Below are positions 1 to 4,847 of a stretch of 6,609 bases of DNA, one piece after another. The notes under the pieces are model-generated. The model made no database searches, was not told the DNA's origin, and was given only the letters and a program-made list of their open reading frames with translations. How positions within the stretch are numbered: the stretch's first letter is position 1; each line of letters starts with the position of its first letter. The stretch is from positions 1 through 6,609 of the forward strand of contig JBDTSV010000019.1 in the NCBI GenBank assembly GCA_039930985.1, written 5' to 3'. The position numbers and the translations under genes were made by a program. The stretch comes from CADEED01 sp039930985 (lineage in GTDB: Bacteria; Pseudomonadota; Gammaproteobacteria; Steroidobacterales; Steroidobacteraceae).

Positions 1-457
1 CCGCATTCGCCTGTCGGGCGAGGGTGAATCGGGCCGCAACGGCGGACCGCCCGGCGATCTCTACGTCGAAGTGCACGTGCGCGAACATGAAATCTTCGAG
101 CGCGATGGCGAACACCTGTCGTGTGAGGTTCCGGTCAGCTTTGCGACCGCGGTCCTGGGTGGCAGCGTCGAGGTGCCCACTCTCGAGGGACAGGTGTCGC
201 TCAAGATTCCGTCCGAAACTCAGTCGGGACGCGTCTTCCGATTGCGCGACAAGGGTGTGAAGCCGGTGCGCGGCGGCTCGCGTGGCGATCTGTTCTGCCG
301 CGTGGTGGTCGAGACGCCCGTGAAGCTCAACAACGAGCAGCGCGAGCTGTTGCGCAAATTCGAAGAGTCGTTGAAGAAAGACGCCGGCAAGCATGCGCCG
401 CGCGGCGAGAGCTTCTTCCAGGGCGTAAAGCGATTCTTCTCCAGCGAGCCGACCTGA
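1..457 (+). CDS. dnaJ: DnaJ chaperone, C-terminal part (5' truncated by the window edge)
   Basis: This is the last 151 codons of the Hsp40 co-chaperone DnaJ, which delivers unfolded proteins to DnaK and stimulates its ATPase in the cytoplasm. The reading frame is open from base 2 and ends at a TGA at 455-457. The visible part covers the end of C-terminal domain I (GEGE followed by PGDLYVEV and HEIFERDG), then domain II (CEVPVSFATAVLGG, VPTLEG, GDLFCRVVVETPV). It closes with the typical DnaJ tail ending FFQGVKRFFSSEPT, which parallels the E. coli tail SFFDGVKKFF. The J domain, the Gly/Phe region and the zinc-finger CXXCXGXG repeats lie upstream of the window. No U-rich terminator follows the stop; the next base begins the stop codon of the opposing phosphatase gene. 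The identity is secure; the 5' extent is not visible. Confidence 0.96.
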   Translation, partial: RIRLSGEGESGRNGGPPGDLYVEVHVREHEIFERDGEHLSCEVPVSFATAVLGGSVEVPTLEGQVSLKIPSETQSGRVFRLRDKGVKPVRGGSRGDLFCRVVVETPVKLNNEQRELLRKFEESLKKDAGKHAPRGESFFQGVKRFFSSEPT

Positions 458-1198
458 CTACAGAGGTCGGGGTGCCTTGGGCGCCAGGTGTAGAGCAGCG
501 CGTAGTTCCGCCATGGCGGCATTGGCGTCGAGGCGGTAGCCCGGGTCGGAGTCGATAGCGAAGGCGAGCCAGTGTGCGCCGGTGCGACCGGCTTCGATGT
601 CGCTCCTGAAGTGCACTCCGCATACCATCCGCTGCCGCGCGAATTCATCGGCGCGGGCCAGCAGTTCGGTACTTCGCTCCGGCACCAGCTCGCCTAATAG
701 ATAGGCCATCACGTAGCCATAGGTCGCATGACCGCTCGGATACGACAGATCGCCACGCACGTCATCAATGCAGGGTTCCAGACGCGGCTCGATCTCGTAG
801 GGACGCAGGCGCCTGAAGCGGTCCTTGGCGGCGCGTACGTACGGGCGGAAATCATTCTCAACGCGACGCGACAACGCCAGCAGCAGCGGCAGATCCGGAT
901 CGGCCCCTGCCGCGAAACCCAGGGCACCGTAGAAACGCTGCACGTTCGTCTTGCGGTCGGCACGTGCCGCTGCAACCGCGGCCGCAGTCCGCGTCATCTG
1001 CAAATCCAGGAGCTCATCGAGCTCGCGGCGGGTGGCGGCGGAATCGGCGGGTGTCGGCGCCGGGAAGAGAGCGACGAAGTCTTCCGTGATGCCGGTGAGA
1101 TAGGTGTGCTGATCCCGATGCAGCCACCAGTTTGCAGCGCCCGCGATCGTGAGCGCGAACAGCAGTGCCGCCGCAAATCGACTGGTCCGGAATCTCAC
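458..1198 (-). CDS. PAP2-family class A-like acid phosphatase, exported or membrane-anchored
   Basis: This is a 246-residue PAP2-superfamily phosphatase resembling bacterial class A non-specific acid phosphatases (PhoN/PhoC type), which hydrolyse phosphomonoesters outside the cytoplasm. All three parts of the active-site signature are present with family-like spacing: KX6RP at 125-133, PSGH at 154-157, and RX5HX3D with Arg190, His196 and Asp200 in the MVCGVHFRSDIEAGR stretch. The usual Ser before Arg190 is Gln. The N-terminus has a basic start (RFRTSR), a hydrophobic run at about 8-18 and an AGAA segment at 19-22, so it is either a cleaved signal peptide or an anchor. I chose the GTG at 1198 because it overlaps the glpK stop as GTGA, which suggests translational coupling, and it puts the signal sequence at the N-terminus. 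In-frame ATGs at 1243 and 1309 would add 15 or 37 Arg/Ala-rich residues inside glpK. The substrate is unknown; glycerol phosphate is only a guess from the neighbour. Confidence 0.86.
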   Translation of the reverse strand: MRFRTSRFAAALLFALTIAGAANWWLHRDQHTYLTGITEDFVALFPAPTPADSAATRRELDELLDLQMTRTAAAVAAARADRKTNVQRFYGALGFAAGADPDLPLLLALSRRVENDFRPYVRAAKDRFRRLRPYEIEPRLEPCIDDVRGDLSYPSGHATYGYVMAYLLGELVPERSTELLARADEFARQRMVCGVHFRSDIEAGRTGAHWLAFAIDSDPGYRLDANAAMAELRAALHLAPKAPRPL

Positions 1199-2697
1199 GC
1201 GGGCTGCGCCCAACCGCGCGAGCGTTCGACGGCCTCTCGCCATCGGGCGCGGCGTCGCATGACATCGGCGCGCGGCATGCGTGGTTCGAACCGCCGCTCC
1301 AGCTCCCACAGTGCCGCCAGCTCCGGTTGCGACTGCCAGAATCCTGCACCGAGCCCGGCCAGCGCCGCGGCTCCGAACGCGGTTGTTTCTGTGTTCGCCG
1401 GACGCAGTACCGGCACGGCCAACAAATCTGCCTGGAACTGCAACAGCAGATCATTGCGCGCGGCACCTCCGTCGACGCGCAATTCCGCCAGCGGCTGGCC
1501 GGCGTCCTGTTGCATGGCTTCGATCAGATCTGCGGTCTGGAACGCGATGCTTTCGAGCGCGGCGCGTGCAATGTGCGCGCGATTGGAGCCGCGCGTCAGA
1601 CCGACGATGGTGCCGCGTGCCGCGGCGTCCCATTGCGGCGCGCCCAACCCCACGAAGGCCGGCACCAGATAGACGTCGCCCGTGTCGGCCACGCTCGCCG
1701 CCAGTGGCTCGATGTCTTCTGCTCGCTCGATGATTCCAAGACCGTCGCGCAGCCATTGCACGGTGGCGCCACCCATGAACACACCGCCCTCGAGTGCGTA
1801 CTGGCACGGCCCGCGCCGCCAGGCCACAGTGGTTAGCAGGCGGTGCCGCGATGCGTGCGGCTGGGCGCCGGTGTTCATGAGCGCGAAGCACCCGGTGCCG
1901 TAGGTGTTCTTGGCCATCCCGGGTGCGAAGCAGGCCTGGCCGAACAACGCGGCCTGCTGATCGCCGGCGATACCGGTGACCGGTAGTTTTATCCCGTCGA
2001 GCTCGATCTCGATCGCCGCGGACCGGTCCAGGCACGAATCGACGATCTGCGGAAGACAGGCGCGCGGTATGCGCAACAGCTCCAGCAGCCGCTCGTCCCA
2101 ATCGCCACTGCGCAGGTTCATCAACAATGTCCGGCTCGCATTGCTCACGTCGGTGACGTGGCGTCGGTGTCCGGTGAGCTTGAACAACAGCCAGCTATCT
2201 ATCGTGCCGAAAGCCAGTTCGCCGCGCGCCGCGCGTGCCCGGCTGCCGGGAACCTGGTCGAGCAGCCACGCGAGCTTGGTGCCCGAGAAATAGGGGTCGA
2301 GCAGCAGGCCGGTACGCGCGGAGATCTCAGGTTCGTGGCCGGCGGCGCGAAGCTGCTCGCAGGCGGACGCCGTGCGCCGGTCCTGCCAGACGATGGCCGG
2401 CGCCACCGGCTCGCCGCTGCGCCGGTCCCAGAGCACCGTGGTTTCGCGCTGGTTGGTGACTCCCACCGCGGCGATATCGCGCGGGGTCGCCTGCGTGGCG
2501 CGCAACACCTCGCCGATGGTCCAAAGCTGCGTGTCGAGAATCTCGTTCGCGTCGTGTTCGACCCAGCCGGGCCGCGGAAAGTGTTGCGTGAATTCGCGTT
2601 GTGCCATTCCCACGACGCGTCCGCGCGAGTCGAACAACAGCGCGCGCGAGCTGGTGGTGCCCTGATCGAGCGCGAGGATGTATCGCGCGGCGTTCAC
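1195..2697 (-). CDS. glpK: Glycerol kinase
   Basis: This is a full-length 500-residue glycerol kinase of the FGGY family, which phosphorylates cytoplasmic glycerol to sn-glycerol-3-phosphate with ATP. The N-terminal phosphate loop is DQGTTSSR at 11-18. The glycerol-binding residues align with E. coli: Arg84 and Glu85 (TNQRE), Trp104, Tyr136 and Asp246 (GIAGDQQAALFGQ). The first FGGY signature is YFSGTKLAWLLDQ at 136-148 and the second lies at about 362-382 (GTIVGLTRG to AALE). MAKNTYGTGCF (261-271) and VDGGAARNDLLLQFQ (408-422) are also typical. The start is a GTG with only a weak upstream GAG, 26 bp after the oxidoreductase stop, and its end overlaps the phosphatase start by 4 bp, so it is the middle gene of a probable operon. 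The loop that binds the inhibitor fructose-1,6-bisphosphate in E. coli reads LDGIKLP instead of GGTRIP, with Lys237 in place of the key Arg. No glpF or glpD is visible nearby. Confidence 0.96.
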   Translation of the reverse strand: MNAARYILALDQGTTSSRALLFDSRGRVVGMAQREFTQHFPRPGWVEHDANEILDTQLWTIGEVLRATQATPRDIAAVGVTNQRETTVLWDRRSGEPVAPAIVWQDRRTASACEQLRAAGHEPEISARTGLLLDPYFSGTKLAWLLDQVPGSRARAARGELAFGTIDSWLLFKLTGHRRHVTDVSNASRTLLMNLRSGDWDERLLELLRIPRACLPQIVDSCLDRSAAIEIELDGIKLPVTGIAGDQQAALFGQACFAPGMAKNTYGTGCFALMNTGAQPHASRHRLLTTVAWRRGPCQYALEGGVFMGGATVQWLRDGLGIIERAEDIEPLAASVADTGDVYLVPAFVGLGAPQWDAAARGTIVGLTRGSNRAHIARAALESIAFQTADLIEAMQQDAGQPLAELRVDGGAARNDLLLQFQADLLAVPVLRPANTETTAFGAAALAGLGAGFWQSQPELAALWELERRFEPRMPRADVMRRRARWREAVERSRGWAQPA

Positions 2698-2723
2698 GGC
2701 TACTCGTTCAACGCTGCCGAAAC

Positions 2724-3716
2724 TCAGGCCGACATGCCGCGCGGCCGCAGGCCCGCGGCACGGTAGATAGCGTCGATACCGCGCATGTTGCCGATGGCGT
2801 CTTCACCGCCCGTCAACGGTTTCGCGCGGCCCTCGATGACCTCGATGACGTGCCGCAGCTGGTAGTGAAACGTGGTGTCGCCACCGGAGACGATCTCCGG
2901 CATGGACGGCCTCGCGGATTCGATGGACAACGTGGCGCCGGCGTGTGGCGATACCGGGTTGTCGAATTCCAGTACGCCGCCGTCGCCGCGCACCAGCAGG
3001 CGGCGGAACAGCACGCCATCGGCCGGCTGCATTGAACACTTCAGAGTGGCGGTTGGCCCGCTGGTGAAGGCCAGTTCGGCTTCAGTGTGCAGATCGACTC
3101 CGGGAGTTCCACACTGGGCACTGGCGCTCACTACAGTGGGTTCGTCGCCGGCAATGGTTCGGATCCAGTGCAGGCAATAGCTGCCGAGGTCCATGAGAGC
3201 GCCGCCGCCCAGAGCCTCGATGTATCGCAGTTCGCCCGGAGTGTCAGGCAGGGCGGCATTGAAGATCGCTTCGATATGGCGAATCCGCCCGATTTCACCA
3301 TTGCGCAGGGCGGACAGCGCGCGTTCGAACAAGGGATGAAAGCGGTAGTGAAAGCCTTCGATGAGCTGGCGCCCGGCCGCCTGAGCCGCGGCGACCATCT
3401 TGGCCGCGTCCTGGGCGTTGCTGGCAAAGGGCTTCTCCACCAGCACGTGTTTGCCGTTGGCCAGCGCCGCCGTGCACCACTCCAGGTGCGCCGAGGGCGG
3501 CAGCGCGACGTACACCAGGTCGATGTCGTCGCGGGCCACTAGCTCGGCATAACTACCGAAGGCCATCGGAATCGAATGTTGAGCGGCGAAGTTCTGCGCG
3601 CGTTCGAGGTTGCGCGCAGCGATGGCGACTACCTCCGCGCCGAGCAATGCGTTCGCCGGAGTCACGATGCCGCGCGGGGCAATGCGGGCCGCGCCCAGTA
3701 TTCCGATGCGTATCAT
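2724..3716 (-). CDS. Gfo/Idh/MocA-family NAD(P)-dependent oxidoreductase
   Basis: This is a 330-residue cytoplasmic dehydrogenase of the Gfo/Idh/MocA family, whose members oxidise or reduce sugars, polyols and related compounds. The N-terminus is a Rossmann fold (IGILGAARIA at 4-13). The family's catalytic EKP motif is at 94-96 (VLVEKPFA), followed by the sugar-dehydrogenase-like YRFHP (124-128). The substrate-domain motif GGGALMDLGSYCLHW spans 170-184, with Asp176 and His183 as likely active-site residues. Overall it resembles the D-xylose dehydrogenase / dihydrodiol dehydrogenase branch, but the substrate cannot be told from sequence. I chose the ATG at 3716 because the Rossmann strand begins at residue 2. 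The frame stays open upstream, with ATGs at 3734 and 3803; the latter would run into dapB, and none of the three has a good Shine-Dalgarno. It is the first gene of the minus-strand operon, 26 bp before glpK, and is divergent from dapB. Confidence 0.9.
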   Translation of the reverse strand: MIRIGILGAARIAPRGIVTPANALLGAEVVAIAARNLERAQNFAAQHSIPMAFGSYAELVARDDIDLVYVALPPSAHLEWCTAALANGKHVLVEKPFASNAQDAAKMVAAAQAAGRQLIEGFHYRFHPLFERALSALRNGEIGRIRHIEAIFNAALPDTPGELRYIEALGGGALMDLGSYCLHWIRTIAGDEPTVVSASAQCGTPGVDLHTEAELAFTSGPTATLKCSMQPADGVLFRRLLVRGDGGVLEFDNPVSPHAGATLSIESARPSMPEIVSGGDTTFHYQLRHVIEVIEGRAKPLTGGEDAIGNMRGIDAIYRAAGLRPRGMSA

Positions 3717-3722
3717 GGGTCG

Positions 3723-3740
3723 GCAGTCTCGCATGACTGC
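3723..3740. repeat. Perfect 6-bp inverted repeat with 6-bp spacer, operator or hairpin candidate
   Basis: GCAGTC, then TCGCAT, then GACTGC form a perfect dyad of 18 bp. It lies 6 bp upstream of the chosen oxidoreductase ATG on the minus strand. In that transcript it would form a hairpin over the ribosome-binding position; as DNA it could be a regulator operator. What is seen is the symmetry; the role is inference. If the oxidoreductase started at the ATG at 3734 instead, part of the dyad would be coding. Confidence 0.35.
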
Positions 3741-3745
3741 GCGCT

Positions 3746-3764
3746 CTGCGGCACACTGTCGCAG
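3746..3764. repeat. 5-bp inverted repeat, second operator candidate in the divergent region
   Basis: CTGCG and CGCAG flank a 9-base spacer (GCACACTGT). The element sits 5 bp from the first dyad and 23 bp before the dapB GTG. Its arms are short and GC-rich, so chance is a real possibility. It is listed because the two dyads sit side by side in a 71-bp divergent promoter region. Confidence 0.22.
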
Positions 3765-3778
3765 CGGCGATGAGAACT

Positions 3779-3782
3779 GGAG
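3779..3782 (+). promoter_or_regulatory. Shine-Dalgarno that decides the dapB start
   Basis: GGAG is followed by 5 bases (CAAAC) and then the GTG at 3788. The upstream in-frame ATG at 3770 has no comparable purine-rich site in front of it. This favours GTG as the dapB start. Confidence 0.65.
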
Positions 3783-3787
3783 CAAAC

Positions 3788-4597
3788 GTGACGAGAGCAG
3801 CATTGATCGGCGCCACCGGACGCATGGGCACGGCCATCGTGCGCGCCAGCGTTGCGGGCAAAGCGCTGGAGGTCGTCGCAGCGGTGGCGTCGCCGGGTAG
3901 CAAGTCCGTCGGACTCGATATTGGCGAGCTTGCGGGCGGCAAACCGCTCGGGGTGCGCGTGGTCGATGAACTGCCGCCCGACCTGGCGAAGGCGGCAGTG
4001 GCTATCGACTTCTCACGTCCCGATCTCAGCCTGCGCGCGCTCAACGTCTGTCGCGCCGCGCGCGTGCCCATCGTCATCGGCACCACGGGACACGGCGCGG
4101 AATTCGAAGCACGGGTTGCCGGGGCGTCGCGCGACATCGCCGTACTGGTGGCGCCTAACACCTCCATCGGTGTGGCGGTGGCGCAGGAGTTGGTGCGCAT
4201 CGCGGCGCGCGCCCTGCCAGCGGAGTTCGATATCGAAATTCTCGAGGCGCATCACAAGCACAAACTCGACGCACCCTCGGGCACTGCGCTCGCGTTTGCC
4301 GACAGCGCCGCCAAGGCGCGGGGTCTCGATCCCAATGCCGACACGATTGCGGGTCGGGCCGGCCAGAGCGCGCGGCGCGATGGCGAAATCGGCATCGCCA
4401 GCGTCCGAGCGGGGGACATCGTGGGTACCCATACAGTGCTGTTTGCCGGCTCAGGCGAGCGTCTGACGGTCGGACACGAGGCCACCGACCGGTCGATCTT
4501 TGCGATTGGCGCAGTGCGGGCTGCCGTCTGGCTTGCGGCGCAAAAGCCCGGCCGATACACCATGGCCAACGTACTTGGATTGAAAACAATCGGTTAG
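3788..4597 (+). CDS. dapB: 4-hydroxy-tetrahydrodipicolinate reductase
   Basis: This 269-residue cytoplasmic enzyme reduces 4-hydroxy-tetrahydrodipicolinate with NAD(P)H in the diaminopimelate pathway to lysine and peptidoglycan. The N-terminal dinucleotide-binding motif is GATGRMG at 8-14, with further cofactor-domain motifs IDFSRP (73-78) and IGTTGH (97-102). The catalytic and substrate loop EAHHKHKLDAPSGTAL spans 153-168; His155 and Lys159 match the E. coli catalytic pair, and DAPSGTA binds substrate. The C-terminal SVRAGDIVGTHTVLFA and GAVRAAVWL stretches are also typical. The length is close to the E. coli protein (273). The GTG start is supported by GGAG five bases upstream; an ATG at 3770 would add six residues. 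It lies divergent to the oxidoreductase and 250 bp before carA. No obvious strong terminator follows immediately, so it may read through into the carA leader. Confidence 0.96.
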   Translation: MTRAALIGATGRMGTAIVRASVAGKALEVVAAVASPGSKSVGLDIGELAGGKPLGVRVVDELPPDLAKAAVAIDFSRPDLSLRALNVCRAARVPIVIGTTGHGAEFEARVAGASRDIAVLVAPNTSIGVAVAQELVRIAARALPAEFDIEILEAHHKHKLDAPSGTALAFADSAAKARGLDPNADTIAGRAGQSARRDGEIGIASVRAGDIVGTHTVLFAGSGERLTVGHEATDRSIFAIGAVRAAVWLAAQKPGRYTMANVLGLKTIG

Positions 4598-4645
4598 CAC
4601 GTTTTTCGATTCTTCGCTTTAGAACTTTCCAGACGGATTTACCGT

Positions 4646-4664
4646 GAAACGGGCAAGAAGTTTC
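4646..4664. repeat. Inverted repeat just upstream of the carA -35 box
   Basis: GAAAC and GTTTC flank a 9-base spacer. The element ends one base before the -35 hexamer at 4666. It is a candidate operator or activator site for the car promoter. The sequence does not match the ArgR or PurR boxes as I know them. It is short enough to be chance. Confidence 0.25.
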
Positions 4665-4665
4665 G

Positions 4666-4694
4666 TGGACACTCCGGGGCGCGCTTCGTAAAAT
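4666..4694 (+). promoter_or_regulatory. Sigma70-type promoter for carAB
   Basis: A -35 box TGGACA (4666-4671) is separated by 17 bp from a -10 box TAAAAT (4689-4694). Each hexamer has one mismatch to consensus and the spacing is ideal. It is the best promoter I see in the window. Transcription would start near 4701, giving a leader of about 147 nt before the carA GTG. The position between dapB and carA means car has its own promoter apart from any read-through from dapB. Confidence 0.68.
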
Positions 4695-4700
4695 TACCGC

Positions 4701-4719
4701 CTAATCCGAAACGGGTTAG
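4701..4719 (+). promoter_or_regulatory. Hairpin at the predicted 5' end of the carA leader
   Basis: CTAATCCG pairs with CGGGTTAG across an AAA loop, giving 8 base pairs with one G-U wobble. It begins at the predicted transcription start, so it would cap the 5' end of the mRNA, a position that often protects against 5'-end decay. As DNA it is also an imperfect dyad that could be an operator overlapping the start site. No U-tract follows, so it is not a terminator. Confidence 0.4.
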
Positions 4720-4730
4720 TCCAACGCAGG

Positions 4731-4761
4731 GCGGGAGGATGTTCGAGAGAACTCCTCCCGC
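4731..4761 (+). promoter_or_regulatory. Strong leader hairpin, attenuator or weak terminator candidate
   Basis: GCGGGAGGA (4731-4739) pairs perfectly with TCCTCCCGC (4753-4761). Inside, after one bulged T (4740), GTTC pairs with GAAC around a GAGA loop, which fits the GNRA tetraloop rule. The total is 13 base pairs with one bulge. It is followed by only TTT before a G, so as an intrinsic terminator it would be weak. It lies downstream of the car promoter and therefore acts on the car leader as well as on any dapB read-through. The left arm contains a Shine-Dalgarno-like GGGAGG and the right arm is complementary to such sites, which fits a regulatory fold. Confidence 0.55.
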
Positions 4762-4804
4762 TTTGTGCATGTACGCTCCGCGCGGAGAGCAATCACTCAA
4801 CTGA
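4739..4804 (+). CDS. Possible 21-codon leader ORF before carA
   Basis: An ATG at 4739 opens 21 codons ending at TGA 4802-4804, entirely within the predicted carA 5' leader. The product begins MFERTPPALC, with no run of arginine codons of the kind seen in classical amino-acid attenuators, although codon 4 is AGA, unusual in this GC-rich DNA. An AGGG seven bases upstream (4728-4731) could serve as Shine-Dalgarno; the stronger GGAGG abuts the ATG too closely. The start codon overlaps the left arm of the main hairpin and translation would melt it. A chance ORF of this size is quite possible, so confidence is low. Confidence 0.22.
   Translation: MFERTPPALCMYAPRGEQSLN
4776..4787. repeat. 12-bp perfect palindrome in the carA leader
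   Basis: CTCCGCGCGGAG reads the same on both strands. In RNA it could form a 4-bp stem with a GCGC loop; as DNA it could be a protein site. It sits 14 bases after the main hairpin. In GC-rich DNA such a palindrome can arise by chance. Confidence 0.25.
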
Positions 4805-4834
4805 CGCATTTTTATCGGGTCCGAGCAGGCTCGA

Positions 4835-4840
4835 GGGGAG
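4835..4840 (+). promoter_or_regulatory. carA Shine-Dalgarno
   Basis: GGGGAG lies 7 bases before the GTG at 4848 and confirms that start codon. The same six bases can pair with CTCCTC at 4752-4757 (one G-U pair), which is the right arm of the upstream hairpin. Confidence 0.75.
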
Positions 4841-4847
4841 TTCCCGC

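Larger units (their letters stand above)
3717..3787. promoter_or_regulatory. Divergent intergenic region between the oxidoreductase and dapB
   Basis: These 71 bp separate two divergent start codons, so they should carry control signals for both directions. I do not see a convincing sigma70 -35/-10 pair on either strand. The notable content is two inverted repeats, described separately. The promoter for one or both genes may therefore lie partly inside the neighbouring coding sequence, or be of a non-consensus type. Confidence 0.4.

Noticed and set aside
471..485. GGTGCC-TTG-GGCGCC hairpin just after dnaJ as a terminator
   Set aside because: The stem is only 6 bp with a G-U pair and a 3-base loop, no T-tract follows on either strand, and it lies in the phosphatase coding sequence.
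1199..1309. Upstream ATG starts (1243, 1309) for the phosphatase
   Set aside because: They would put an Arg-rich stretch in front of the signal sequence and overlap glpK by up to 115 bp. The GTG at 1198 gives a clean GTGA overlap and a normal signal N-terminus.
728..1672. Open 314-codon plus-strand frame opposite the phosphatase and glpK
   Set aside because: The translation is low-complexity Arg/Ala/Ser-rich sequence with no family motif, and it lies across two well-supported minus-strand genes.
3717..3803. Longer N-terminus for the oxidoreductase from ATG 3734 or 3803
   Set aside because: The Rossmann strand starts right after the ATG at 3716, and the ATG at 3803 would overlap dapB. Neither upstream ATG has a convincing Shine-Dalgarno, although 3734 cannot be fully excluded.
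4598..4645. Terminator directly after dapB
   Set aside because: There are short T runs (TTTTT at about 4602) but no GC-rich stem precedes them. The first strong hairpin is at 4731, past the car promoter.
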